64,000 bases of DNA from contig NZ_JACSGT010000001.1 of the NCBI RefSeq assembly GCF_021504595.1, forward strand, positions 2,728,001 to 2,792,000. The letters run 5' to 3'. The stretch comes from Chryseobacterium indicum. Lineage in GTDB: Bacteria; Bacteroidota; Bacteroidia; Flavobacteriales; Weeksellaceae. Below are positions 1 through 8,650 of the stretch, piece by piece. Position numbers and translations under genes: made by a program. The notes below the pieces were generated by a model. It did no database searches, was not told where the DNA came from, and worked only from the letters and a program-made list of their open reading frames with translations. How positions within the stretch are numbered: position 1 is the stretch's first letter; each line of letters starts with the position of its first letter.

Positions 1-22
1 GTCCTTTCAGATAATCCTCCAT
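1..22 (-). CDS. 5' end of an unidentified gene running off the left edge
   Basis: On the minus strand an ATG at 22-20 opens a frame reading MEDYLKG before the window ends. A well-formed Bacteroidota promoter lies just upstream at 46-75, about 24 bases before the ATG, which is the main reason to believe this is a real start. It lies 87 bp downstream of the response regulator gene and has the same orientation, so it could be functionally linked to that two-component pair. Seven residues are too few to name a family. Confidence 0.45.
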
Positions 23-45
23 GCTGCAAAAAATTTTTGGGAACA

Positions 46-75
46 CAAAATTAGTGTATTATATGGAGAATTCAA
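46..75 (-). promoter_or_regulatory. Bacteroidota-type promoter
   Basis: Read on the minus strand, TTG at 75-73 is followed after 19 bp by TAATTTTG at 53-46. This matches the -33 TTG / -7 TAnnTTTG consensus of the Bacteroidota primary sigma factor. It would start transcription near 39 and serve the gene that begins at 22. It is inferred from the motif only. Confidence 0.55.
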
Positions 76-109
76 ATTTTGGATTTTGATGTTTCAAGAA
101 AATCTGTTT

Positions 110-472
110 TTATTTAATATACGTTCTCACGCGGGAAATCATATCTCCCATATCAAAAGGTTTTGCAATAAAATCGTTGGCTCCTGCATCAAGAGCAGAC
201 TGCTCCAGTCCTCGGCTTGCGGACATGATAAGCACCGGAATATCTTTTAAATTTTCATCGGCTCTTATGGTTCTGCATATATCTCTTCCATCTTCTCCGG
301 AAAGCCACATATCCATGAGGATAACATCCGGTTTTGGCTGTGTATTCAGTGCATCCAGCATATCCGATCCTTTATAGAACTTGGAAACGGTAAGTCCTTC
401 TAACTCCATCATCATTTCAATAGAATCAACAATTGCAGGACTATCATCCAAGACTAAAATTTGTGTAGACAT
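110..472 (-). CDS. Single-domain response regulator (CheY-like receiver)
   Basis: A 120-residue stand-alone receiver domain with no output domain. The acidic pair is D9-D10, the phospho-acceptor is D54 in VILMDMW, the signalling Ser/Thr position is S84/S86, and the conserved lysine is K104 in AKPF. It starts three bases after the stop of the PAS histidine kinase, so the two are almost certainly co-transcribed and form a pair. With no DNA-binding domain it must act through protein contacts, for instance as a phosphorelay intermediate or on an unlinked effector. The target cannot be told from the sequence. Confidence 0.9.
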   Translation of the reverse strand: MSTQILVLDDSPAIVDSIEMMMELEGLTVSKFYKGSDMLDALNTQPKPDVILMDMWLSGEDGRDICRTIRADENLKDIPVLIMSASRGLEQSALDAGANDFIAKPFDMGDMISRVRTYIK

Positions 473-475
473 GTT

Positions 476-2329
476 TTATATTTTAATTTTAGGTATTTCG
501 AAGCAAAAATCAGACCCCTTTCCTTCTACGGAGTGAAAATAAATTTTTCCTCCCGTTCTTTTGATGATTTCTGAGGAGATGTAAAGTCCTAATCCCAGCC
601 CCGGAAAGGTATGTTCTTTTGTTCCGCTTACCCGGTAATACTGCTCGAAAACCTTATGCTGTTTATCTTCCGGAATCCCGATCCCGAAATCTTTTACACT
701 GAATTTTATCATATTATCTTTCACCTGAGTAGAAACAATCACTTCATCTGCATCAGGAGAATATTTGATGGCATTGCTGATCAGGTTGCTCATCACCTGA
801 GAAATACGGTGCCTGTCTGCGGTTACTTTTCCGATATTGCTTTTATTGAAGATAATTTTGTGTCTTGCCGTCATCTGCTGTTCTATAACAATATCTTCCA
901 CGAGCTGATCAAAATCAAAATCGGATTCATTAAGCTGGATTTGTCCTTTCTGAATTTTGGTAACATCCAGAAGATCATTAACGAGTTCTGTGAGTTTCTC
1001 AATCTGATCGTTCATTCTTTTTGCTACTTCAGCATTTTTGTAATCGCCCTGTTTATTAAGGTTCATCCCGATAAACTGGGTGTAAAGTTTCAGGCTGGTA
1101 AGCGGAGTTTTGAGTTCGTGACTGGCAATGCCCAGAAAATTATCTTTTTGGTTCTGCAATTGTTTAAAATCATCTATATCGGTAAAAGTTCCGATCCACT
1201 GTTGTATTTCTCCCTCCGAATCCAGATTGGGAACAGCTCTTCCCAGAAACCACCGGTAAACTTCAGGATTATCCGGATCCGAAAATTCATATTCTACTTC
1301 GAAGGGTTTTCCTGTGTTTACACTTTCTTCCCAGATTTTAATAATATTCGGATAAACTTCGGGTCTTATGATATTTTTAATGGCTTCATTGGCATCTTCT
1401 TCCTTTTTGAACTTCATGTATTTGTACCAATTGTCGTTCATATAGGTTATTTTACCCCGTTTGTCGCTCGTCCATACAAACTGAGGCATAGAGTCTGCAA
1501 GATCTCTGTATTTTTTCTCGCTTTCCTGTACTTCTTTTCTGGCTTTCACAAGATCTGTGACATTCACAGCCATATTAAGGATCGCATAGACTTCCCCACT
1601 GGAGTTTTTCAGAGGTTTATAAGAAAAATTATAGTAAAAAGTCTGAAGTTTGCCATCTACTACAAGATCTGCACGATCTTCTGTTGCGGAGTAGGTTTTT
1701 CCTGTTTTGAAAATGTCTTTTAATAATCCTACAAATGGCTGACCTTCCAGTTCAGGAAGTGCATCTTCAAGTTTCATTCCGATGACGGAAGCATCTTTTC
1801 CCCATGTTCTCAGCATTTTGTCGTTGGCAAGCTCTATATATAAATCTTCTGAACGATAGATCGCAGTGGAATAATCTGACTGCCTGATAAGATCTTCAAA
1901 ACGGTATTCGCTTTCCAAAAGTTTCTGCTCCGAAATAACATGATCCGTAACCTCTATGGCTACAACACTTACTCCGATAACTTTATGATCCTCATTATAC
2001 ACAGGAGCATAAATGAAATTAAAAAAGTGTTCTTCGTAATTTCCGAATTTCTCTAAAAAAACCGACCATTTATTGCCTTTAAAAACTTCTCCTGTTTTGT
2101 AAACATTGTCCAGTATTTCGAAAAGTCCCTGAGATCTTATTTCAGGAAGCACCTCTTCAAGCTTTTTTCCTATAACGGATGCATCTTTTCCCCAGAGTTC
2201 AAGAATCTGCTGATTGGCATTACTGATAATAAAATCCTCCCCCATCAGCAAAGACATCGCTACCGGAGCCTGACTGAATAATATTTTAAGCGACTCATGA
2301 GAGATATTCTGGTCTAAAAAGTTTTTCAT
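476..2329 (-). CDS. Cytoplasmic multi-PAS sensor histidine kinase
   Basis: A 617-residue kinase with no signal peptide or membrane segment, so probably a cytoplasmic sensor. It has three PAS-type domains at roughly residues 15-130, 145-260 and 270-390. The first two look internally duplicated: both contain WGKDASVIG and a similar LPE segment. A HisKA dimerisation domain follows with the phospho-accepting H404 in ASHELKTPL, then a HATPase_c domain with the N box (SNLISNAIKYS), DFGIGIP and GLGLGLY. The single-domain regulator follows three bases after its stop. The ligand or redox cue is unknown. A -7 motif at 2352-2359 fits the chosen ATG. Confidence 0.92.
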   Translation of the reverse strand: MKNFLDQNISHESLKILFSQAPVAMSLLMGEDFIISNANQQILELWGKDASVIGKKLEEVLPEIRSQGLFEILDNVYKTGEVFKGNKWSVFLEKFGNYEEHFFNFIYAPVYNEDHKVIGVSVVAIEVTDHVISEQKLLESEYRFEDLIRQSDYSTAIYRSEDLYIELANDKMLRTWGKDASVIGMKLEDALPELEGQPFVGLLKDIFKTGKTYSATEDRADLVVDGKLQTFYYNFSYKPLKNSSGEVYAILNMAVNVTDLVKARKEVQESEKKYRDLADSMPQFVWTSDKRGKITYMNDNWYKYMKFKKEEDANEAIKNIIRPEVYPNIIKIWEESVNTGKPFEVEYEFSDPDNPEVYRWFLGRAVPNLDSEGEIQQWIGTFTDIDDFKQLQNQKDNFLGIASHELKTPLTSLKLYTQFIGMNLNKQGDYKNAEVAKRMNDQIEKLTELVNDLLDVTKIQKGQIQLNESDFDFDQLVEDIVIEQQMTARHKIIFNKSNIGKVTADRHRISQVMSNLISNAIKYSPDADEVIVSTQVKDNMIKFSVKDFGIGIPEDKQHKVFEQYYRVSGTKEHTFPGLGLGLYISSEIIKRTGGKIYFHSVEGKGSDFCFEIPKIKI

Positions 2330-2351
2330 TACAATAATAGTTTCTGTTTTA

Positions 2352-2359
2352 CAAAATTA
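2352..2359 (-). promoter_or_regulatory. Putative -7 element for the histidine kinase operon
   Basis: Minus-strand TAATTTTG, an exact match to TAnnTTTG, sits 22 bases upstream of the kinase ATG. I do not see a clear TTG at the expected -33 distance, so this is a half-supported promoter. Confidence 0.4.
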
Positions 2360-2451
2360 ATTTTTATTCTACACTTTCACTGAAAATATGATACCACTTT
2401 TTAACATAATAAAATTTATTTCAAAGAAGTATTTTTAAAGCTAATTTTATT

Positions 2452-2483
2452 TTGATAATAATGTAACAATTAATGTATTTTTG
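2452..2483 (+). promoter_or_regulatory. Putative promoter for the M16 peptidase pair
   Basis: TTG at 2452-2454, 21 bp, then TATTTTTG at 2476-2483, matching the Bacteroidota -33/-7 pattern. Transcription would start near 2490 and give a leader of about 20 nt before the ATG at 2513. It lies back to back with the divergent kinase promoter. Confidence 0.5.
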
Positions 2484-2512
2484 GAACTAATTGACAAAAC
2501 AATTTCTACTTT

Positions 2513-3826
2513 ATGAAAAAGCGACTTCTTTCTGTTGCTGCAGCGGCTTTCTTCGGAATGGCACTTAATGCACAACAAATTAAATTCGAAGAGTATGACT
2601 TACCAAACGGTCTTCACGTAATTCTTCATCAGGACAACTCGGCTCCGGTTGTAACAACAGGGGTAATGTACCATGTAGGTGCAAAAGACGAGGTAAAAGG
2701 AAGAACAGGTTTTGCTCACTTCTTCGAGCATCTTTTATTTGAAGGAACACCCAACATCAAAAGAGGTGACTGGTTTAAGATCGTTTCTTCAAACGGGGGA
2801 CAAAACAACGCTAATACAACCAATGACAGAACGTATTATTACGAAACTTTCCCATCCAACAACGAACAGCTGGGACTTTGGATGGAAGCTGAAAGAATGC
2901 GTCACGCGTTGATTAATCAGGTGGGTGTAGATACTCAGAGAGAGGTTGTAAAGGAAGAAAAGAGATTGAGAATGGACAACCAGCCTTATGGAAATCTTTT
3001 CACTACCATTCAGAAAAATTTGTTTACCAATCACCCGTATAACTGGCCGACAATTGGTTCTATGGAAGACCTGAATGCTGCGAAATTAGAAGAGTTTCAG
3101 GCATTCTATAAAAAATATTACGTTCCGAACAATGCTACTTTGGTGGTAGCTGGAGACATTAAGCCGGAACAGACTAAAAAATGGATTAAGGAATACTACG
3201 GAGGAATTCCAAAAGGTACAGTTTACCCGAAAGATTTCCCGAAAGATACTCCTATTACTCAGGAAAAAGAAGTAACGGCTACAGATCCGAACATCCAGCT
3301 TCCTGCATATGTATTCGCGTACAGAACTCCGGGTAACAAGGAGAAAGATGCTTATATTTTAGATATGCTTTCTTCTTATTTAAGCAGCGGAAAATCTTCT
3401 GTTTTATACAAAAAATTAGTAGATCAGGATAAAAAAGCGCTTCAGGTACAGGCATTTAACCAAGGTCTTGAAGATTACGGTATTTTTGCATTCTTTGCGA
3501 TCCCGATGGGACAAACCACAAAGGCTACTTTGCAGGCGGATATTGATGCTGAAATAAAAAAACTGCAGACGACTTTAATTTCTGAGGACGATTATCAGAA
3601 GCTTCAGAATAAGTTTGAGAACCAGTTCGTTAATTCCAACTCCAGCATTCAGGGAATTGCAGCTTCACTGGCAACCAACCACGTATTGATGGGCAATACA
3701 AACCTGATTAACAAAGAGATTGATATCTACAGAGGCATCACAAGACAGGATCTTCAGAATGCGGCTAAAAAGTATCTTAATTCCAACCAAAGAATAATCA
3801 TTAACTACGTACCTGAAAAAAAGTAA
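2513..3826 (+). CDS. Secreted M16 family zinc metallopeptidase (active subunit)
   Basis: A 437-residue pitrilysin/insulinase-family peptidase. The N-terminus is a signal peptide (MKKRLLSVAA to about residue 20, ending NAQ), so it should act in the periplasm or outside the cell. The inverted zinc motif HxxEH is intact as H69-F-F-E72-H73, and a downstream glutamate cluster around E148/E149 (KEEKR) supplies the third ligand. At this length it holds about two M16 half-domains. It is followed after 51 bp by a second M16 protein that lacks the zinc motif. M16B proteases commonly work as such heterodimers, so I infer that they form one complex. The natural substrate is unknown. Confidence 0.92.
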   Translation: MKKRLLSVAAAAFFGMALNAQQIKFEEYDLPNGLHVILHQDNSAPVVTTGVMYHVGAKDEVKGRTGFAHFFEHLLFEGTPNIKRGDWFKIVSSNGGQNNANTTNDRTYYYETFPSNNEQLGLWMEAERMRHALINQVGVDTQREVVKEEKRLRMDNQPYGNLFTTIQKNLFTNHPYNWPTIGSMEDLNAAKLEEFQAFYKKYYVPNNATLVVAGDIKPEQTKKWIKEYYGGIPKGTVYPKDFPKDTPITQEKEVTATDPNIQLPAYVFAYRTPGNKEKDAYILDMLSSYLSSGKSSVLYKKLVDQDKKALQVQAFNQGLEDYGIFAFFAIPMGQTTKATLQADIDAEIKKLQTTLISEDDYQKLQNKFENQFVNSNSSIQGIAASLATNHVLMGNTNLINKEIDIYRGITRQDLQNAAKKYLNSNQRIIINYVPEKK

Positions 3827-3877
3827 TCCGCTGAGATTTAGGTTTAAAAATGATTATTAAAAATTAAATTTTTACAA

Positions 3878-5923
3878 ATGAAAAAGCAATTAACATATAT
3901 AGCTGCAGCGTTTTTCTTCGCAGGAATGGTTTCAGCACAAAAAATAGATCTTAATGCCATGCCAAAACCGGGACCTACTCCGGCAATTAATATTGCAAAG
4001 CCAAAAACATTTCAGCTGAGCAATGGTCTTACGGTAATGGTAGTAGAAAACAATAAGCTGCCGAGAGTAAATGCCAATCTTACGATGGACAGAGCTCCTT
4101 ACAGTGAGGGAGCTGTAACAGGAGTAAGTGAAATCATGGCGGAACAGTTCGAAAACGGAACAACCAACATGAGCAAAGATGAATTCAACAAAAAGGTGGA
4201 TTATCTTGGTGCGAACCTGAATTTTTCTTCTAACGGAGCTGCGGCAAATTCACTTTCAAAATATTTTCCTCAGGTTCTTAACTTAATGGCAGATGCCATC
4301 ATTAATCCGAAATTTTCTGCTGAAGAAATACAGGATTCTAAAGACAGAGCCATTGAAGGTTTAAAATCTGAAGAGAAAAATGCGTCTTCGATTGCTTCAA
4401 AAGTTTCCAATGCTTTAATGTATGGTAAAAATACATCAAGAGGAGAATTTGAAACGGTAGAATCGATCAGTAAAATTCAATTGGCAGATGTACAGAATAC
4501 CTACAAAAAATATTACGCTCCGGACAACGCTTATCTTGTAATTGTAGGAGATGTAAAATTCGATCAGGTAAAACCTATGGTTGAAAAAGCATTCAGCGGA
4601 TGGAAAAAAGCAAATACTCCGGTTACTCCTTTAGAACCGGCTTCTAATGTTGCCAAAACGGAAATTAACGTAGTAGATGTTCCTTCTGCTGTACAGTCTG
4701 TTGTGTCTTTAAACAACCTGAACACGCTGAAAATGAAAGATCCGAACTACTTCCCGGCAACCATTGCAAACTATATTCTTGGAGGTGGCGGTGAAGCGAG
4801 ACTTTTCATGAACCTTCGTGAGAAAAACGGCTTTACATATGGTGCTTACTCTAATCTTAGCGCAAGCAAATATTCTCCGCAATTCTCGGCAAGTGCAAGT
4901 GTAAGAAACGAAGTTACGGATAAAGCAGTAAAAGAGTTCATGAACGAACTTAACGCTATTTCTACCGTAAAGCCTGAAGAACTGGAAAATGCAAAGGCTA
5001 AACTGAAAGGTTCTTTCATCATGTCTCTGGAGCAGCCATCAACCATTGCAAGATTTGCTCTCAATAAAAAAGTACAGGATCTTCCGGATGATTTTTATAC
5101 CAATTATCTGAAATCTATTGATAAGGTAACGGCTGCGGATGTTTCTAATGCTGTAAAATCTGCCATTCTTCCTAACCAGAGCAGAATTTTCATTGCCGGA
5201 AAAGCAGCGGATATTTCTGAAGGTCTGGAAAAATTAGGATATCCGGTAAAATATTTTGATAAAGAAGCCAATCCTGTAGCAAAACCAACAACACAGAAAG
5301 TAGATGCAGGAGTTACTGTTGCTTCTATTGCAGATAAATACATCAACGCAATCGGAGGAAAAGCAAACATTGATAAAGTTTCTTCTTACACGGTAAATGC
5401 TTCTATGTCTATGCAGGGACAGAATATCGACCTGAAAATGATGAAAGCGAAAGGAGGAAAAGAACTTACCACTGTTACAGGAATGGGACAGACTCTTCAG
5501 AAACAGGTATTCGACGGAAAGACAGGATACTCTGAGCAAATGGGGCAAAAAGTGGAAATGAAGCCTGAGCAAATTGCTGAAAAGCTTAAAAATACTGAAC
5601 TTTTCCCGGAGCTTGGTTTTGCAAAATCTGCTGACTACAAACTTGCAGGAATTGAAAAAATCGGCGGTGAAGATTCTTATGCTGTAAAAAATGGTGATAA
5701 CACTTATTATTACAGCGTAAAAACAGGTCTTAAAACCGGAGAAACAAAAACAGTAAAAGCGATGGGACAAACCATGACTGTTCCTACAACATTCTCAGAT
5801 TACAAAGATGTGGCAGGTGTGAAAATGCCTTATACCATTACCGTAAGCCAAATGGGTATGGACATGACAATGAACGTAAAATCTTACGAAGTGAATCAGG
5901 CTAAAGATTCTGATTTTAAATAA
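3878..5923 (+). CDS. Secreted M16 family non-catalytic subunit with C-terminal extension
   Basis: A 681-residue M16 homologue with a signal peptide ending about residue 20 (GMVSAQ). The region that would hold HxxEH reads VSEIMAEQFENG, so the zinc site is lost. The R/Y pair typical of the partner subunit is present at R314 and Y321 (LREKNGFTYGAYS). This is the usual division of labour in M16B heterodimers. After about residue 465 there is an extra domain of some 215 residues rich in Met and Lys, ending in a beta-rich pattern (GMDMTMNVKSYEV) that resembles outer-membrane lipoprotein-sorting (LolA/LolB-like) folds. A strong terminator follows. Confidence 0.88.
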   Translation: MKKQLTYIAAAFFFAGMVSAQKIDLNAMPKPGPTPAINIAKPKTFQLSNGLTVMVVENNKLPRVNANLTMDRAPYSEGAVTGVSEIMAEQFENGTTNMSKDEFNKKVDYLGANLNFSSNGAAANSLSKYFPQVLNLMADAIINPKFSAEEIQDSKDRAIEGLKSEEKNASSIASKVSNALMYGKNTSRGEFETVESISKIQLADVQNTYKKYYAPDNAYLVIVGDVKFDQVKPMVEKAFSGWKKANTPVTPLEPASNVAKTEINVVDVPSAVQSVVSLNNLNTLKMKDPNYFPATIANYILGGGGEARLFMNLREKNGFTYGAYSNLSASKYSPQFSASASVRNEVTDKAVKEFMNELNAISTVKPEELENAKAKLKGSFIMSLEQPSTIARFALNKKVQDLPDDFYTNYLKSIDKVTAADVSNAVKSAILPNQSRIFIAGKAADISEGLEKLGYPVKYFDKEANPVAKPTTQKVDAGVTVASIADKYINAIGGKANIDKVSSYTVNASMSMQGQNIDLKMMKAKGGKELTTVTGMGQTLQKQVFDGKTGYSEQMGQKVEMKPEQIAEKLKNTELFPELGFAKSADYKLAGIEKIGGEDSYAVKNGDNTYYYSVKTGLKTGETKTVKAMGQTMTVPTTFSDYKDVAGVKMPYTITVSQMGMDMTMNVKSYEVNQAKDSDFK

Positions 5924-5943
5924 AAACAATCTGTTCTTACAGT

Positions 5944-5971
5944 AAAAACGGCAACAATTGTTGCCGTTTTT
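5944..5971 (+). terminator. Rho-independent terminator after the M16 pair
   Basis: A perfect inverted repeat with 12-base arms centred on AATT (GGCAAC / GTTGCC core) and ending in a T run, 20 bases after the stop codon. It separates the M16 operon from secG. Confidence 0.85.
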
Positions 5972-6001
5972 TATTTTTCCTAACATTTGTACTATCTTTC
6001 T

Positions 6002-6031
6002 TTGTCATTCGGTAAAAAAAGATTAAATTTG
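6002..6031 (+). promoter_or_regulatory. Promoter of secG
   Basis: TTG at 6002-6004, exactly 19 bp, then TAAATTTG at 6024-6031. It sits between the terminator of the preceding operon and the secG ATG at 6056, with a predicted start near 6038. Its position inside the longest possible reading frame argues that SecG starts at 6056 and not at 5987. Confidence 0.65.
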
Positions 6032-6055
6032 CCCATTCAAAAAGATATCAAATTA

Positions 6056-6403
6056 ATGGATTCTATATTTATACTATTGATGGTTCTTATTATGATCGCC
6101 AGCATTTTACTGGTTATCATCGTTATGGCTCAAAATCCTAAAGGTGGAGGTCTTTCCAGTACTTTCGGAGGAGCATCTTCTGCTCAGTTTGGAGTACAGA
6201 GAACCAACGACTTTATGGAAAAAGCAACATGGACTTTAGGAGGAACAATTATCGTTCTTATCCTTTTAAGTGTTGTAATTACAGGGAAGCCTTCAGCAAC
6301 AGCTCCGGTTCAGACGCCTGCAAAAAAAGAAGCTCCGGCTAAGCAATCTTCAGCTCCTGCTTCTGCAACAACTCCGGCTAAAACTCCTGCACCAACAAAA
6401 TAA
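6056..6403 (+). CDS. secG: Preprotein translocase subunit SecG
   Basis: A 115-residue inner-membrane protein that assists SecYE-mediated export. It has two hydrophobic segments (about residues 2-24 and 56-76) joined by a loop with the SecG signature NPKGGGLSSTFGG. An Ala/Pro/Lys-rich low-complexity tail follows, as is common in Bacteroidota SecG. An upstream in-frame ATG at 5987 would add 23 residues, but it precedes the promoter at 6002-6031. The ATG at 6056 directly in front of the first membrane segment is preferred. Confidence 0.9.
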   Translation: MDSIFILLMVLIMIASILLVIIVMAQNPKGGGLSSTFGGASSAQFGVQRTNDFMEKATWTLGGTIIVLILLSVVITGKPSATAPVQTPAKKEAPAKQSSAPASATTPAKTPAPTK

Positions 6404-6422
6404 GTAAATACTATTTATATAT

Positions 6423-6451
6423 AAAAAGCAGCTCGATCGGGCTGCTTTTTT
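6423..6451. terminator. Bidirectional terminator between secG and the glycan operon
   Basis: AAAAAGCAGC and its complement flank an 8-base loop, with T runs on both strands. It serves secG on the plus strand and the convergent glycosyltransferase operon on the minus strand. Confidence 0.8.
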
Positions 6452-6473
6452 GTTTTATGATACTGATTTAGGT

Positions 6474-7505
6474 TTAATTGATTCTGAAAGAATTCCAGTA
6501 ATTATCCTGATCTTCACCAAATAGACATTCTATAAAAGAATCCAAAGACATTTTATACAAAACTTCCAGATCCATTTCTTTAAAATCTGTTGCAAAAAGT
6601 TCAGGTTTCAACTGAATATCTTCCCGATCAATCACCAAAATATTTTCAGGGCAGTAAAAAGGATAATTTTTGATATCCGAATTGGTGGTAATTAATTTTC
6701 TTCCCGAAGCCAATACCTCAAAGGTTCTTATGGTTAAGCCATTCTGAAAAGGTTTATTAATATCCAGCACAGATTTTGTCTTCCTGTAAAAATCAATGAT
6801 CTGATGATGATTCAGTTTATCAAAACTTACTTTTGTAATATCAAACTGCTTCAGGTTTTTATCAATGATCTTTTTCAGTCGGAATGCAATTCTTCCCATG
6901 GCATAATAATAAAAGTAAGATTTCAGATTCAGCCTGTCTGCAATTTCTCTGATCTTTTCTCCTACAATATACCGGTCTGTATGTGCGCTTCCTATGAAGA
7001 CAATATCATATTCCGGTTTCTGAGTATGCTGTTTTAAGCTTTTGTAATCATCCACATAAAATAAAGGTCTGAAGCTTATGTTGTATTTTACCGAATCATT
7101 GTATTCAAACGTAAATTTTTTGTCGAAATATTTAAGATTTTCAATCAGATTAGGATATTCTTTCAATGGATCAAAATTGTAGTAAATCATTTCCATTTCA
7201 GGGTTGTCCTGCTTTATTTTTTCAAGAAAAAAAACAGGAATGGCTTCTCCTTTTATCAGGAAGAAATAATCGTATTTTTTGCCTTTAATTTCTTCAAGAA
7301 TCCGGTTATAGTAATTGTTTATTTTAAGATGGTAAAATCTTTTATTAAGACGGATTATTCCTTTCGAAAAATTGGAATTGGATGGTCTTTCGTCATAAAA
7401 ATCAACTTCAGCCCCCAATTCAGAAAGTCTTCGGGCTATCGCTTTTTCATATTTAAAAAAGCTAACCGACAGAAAGAGTATTTTTTTATCTTTTAAACAG
7501 ATCAT
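6474..7505 (-). CDS. CgeB-like glycosyltransferase
   Basis: A 343-residue protein with the layout of GT-B glycosyltransferases of the CgeB / Glyco_trans_1_2 type. The C-terminal donor-binding region has NGLTIRTFEVLASGRKLIT followed by NSDIKNYPFY, typical for this family. There is no signal peptide, so it should act at the cytoplasmic face. Its ATG overlaps the stop of the upstream epimerase by four bases (ATGA, 7502-7505), which indicates translational coupling. It is the last gene of the recR-led operon. By context it adds a sugar to a surface glycan; donor and acceptor are unknown. Confidence 0.75.
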   Translation of the reverse strand: MICLKDKKILFLSVSFFKYEKAIARRLSELGAEVDFYDERPSNSNFSKGIIRLNKRFYHLKINNYYNRILEEIKGKKYDYFFLIKGEAIPVFFLEKIKQDNPEMEMIYYNFDPLKEYPNLIENLKYFDKKFTFEYNDSVKYNISFRPLFYVDDYKSLKQHTQKPEYDIVFIGSAHTDRYIVGEKIREIADRLNLKSYFYYYAMGRIAFRLKKIIDKNLKQFDITKVSFDKLNHHQIIDFYRKTKSVLDINKPFQNGLTIRTFEVLASGRKLITTNSDIKNYPFYCPENILVIDREDIQLKPELFATDFKEMDLEVLYKMSLDSFIECLFGEDQDNYWNSFRIN

Positions 7506-8632
7506 TTCAGAAGTCCTTTTACTTTCATTTCTTCAAGGGACTCTTTAAATTTTACATCCTGAATATTCTGCTGCAATACCCAATGGGTAAATTTGGACAT
7601 TCCTTCCTCAAAGGATATTTTAGGCTGAAAATTTAATTTTGATTTTATTTTGCTGATGTCTGCAAAATTATGTCTGATATCTCCCAGACGAAACTGTCCG
7701 GAAACATTAATTTCAAAATCAACATTATAGAATTTTCTGAAACTTTCCGCTACCGTAGTTACAGCCGTTGAAACTCCTGTTCCTACGTTGAAAACTTCAC
7801 CGTTCGCCGCATCATTTTCAATACAACGGATTGTTGCTTCCACGGCATCATCCACATGAATAAAATCTCTGGATTCGTTTCCGTCTTCAAAAACATTAAT
7901 ATCATTTCCGTTAAGAATCTGGGACGAAAAAATAGATAAAATTCCCGTGTAAGGATTTAAAAGCGACTGTCCTTCTCCGTAAACGTTCTGAAACCTCAGC
8001 GCAACCGGAGCAACTCCCATGGAAGAACAGGCAGTCATTACCATCTGTTCCTGGGTATATTTTGTAATTCCGTAGATAGAAGTGGGATGTATTTTAGACT
8101 CTTCGTCCGTTGGCAAAGCGCGGAGAATCTGTCCATCGGGATAAATAATTTCGAAATTTCCATTTCGCATTTCTTCTACGTTTCTGGGTCTGGGATAAAT
8201 CAGTCCCAGTTCGGGATGAAGATATTTTCCTTCTCCATAAACCGCTCTGGAAGAGGCAATAATTACTTTTTTTACCTGATGCGGTTTATTAACCAGCAGA
8301 TCCAGCATTTTTGCGGTCCCTGAAACATTCACATCCGTATATTTCTCGATCTGGTACATGGATTGTCCGGTTCCTGTTTCTGCCGCAAAATGCACAATAA
8401 CCTCCTGTCCGTCAATCGCTTTTTCCCAGTCTTCAAAATGAGCCACATCTCCTTTAATGAAATTTACCTTTCCTGAAATATTTTTGTACAAAGGCGAATC
8501 CTCATCAGGATTTTCTCCGTGAATTTGAGAAGAAAGATTATCTAAAACTGTAATTTCATACCCCTTCTTCTTAAGTTCCAAAGATAACTTACTTCCAATA
8601 AATCCGGCTCCTCCCGTGATGAGTATTTTCAT
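7502..8632 (-). CDS. NAD-dependent epimerase, dTDP-L-rhamnose 4-epimerase-like
   Basis: A 376-residue extended short-chain dehydrogenase. The Rossmann NAD motif is GGAGFIG at residues 7-13, and the catalytic YxxxK is in YGITKYTQEQ. The segment SSRAVYGEGKY, an insert rich in Pro and Arg, and LPTDEES...HPTSIYGITK strongly recall dTDP-L-rhamnose 4-epimerases. The paired cysteines common in the insert of those enzymes are absent here (the region reads FEIIYPDGQIL). It would supply an activated sugar to the neighbouring glycosyltransferases. A UDP-glucose 4-epimerase or related activity cannot be excluded. Confidence 0.8.
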   Translation of the reverse strand: MKILITGGAGFIGSKLSLELKKKGYEITVLDNLSSQIHGENPDEDSPLYKNISGKVNFIKGDVAHFEDWEKAIDGQEVIVHFAAETGTGQSMYQIEKYTDVNVSGTAKMLDLLVNKPHQVKKVIIASSRAVYGEGKYLHPELGLIYPRPRNVEEMRNGNFEIIYPDGQILRALPTDEESKIHPTSIYGITKYTQEQMVMTACSSMGVAPVALRFQNVYGEGQSLLNPYTGILSIFSSQILNGNDINVFEDGNESRDFIHVDDAVEATIRCIENDAANGEVFNVGTGVSTAVTTVAESFRKFYNVDFEINVSGQFRLGDIRHNFADISKIKSKLNFQPKISFEEGMSKFTHWVLQQNIQDVKFKESLEEMKVKGLLK

Positions 8633-8650
8633 GCTGTGTTTGTGAAAATG

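Noticed and set aside
611..1723. A 370-codon open frame antisense to the PAS histidine kinase
   Set aside because: It is Phe/Ile-rich with no domain and lies entirely within a well-supported kinase on the other strand.
5987..6055. Upstream start for secG
   Set aside because: It lies before the matching promoter at 6002-6031 and would add a non-conserved basic N-terminus.
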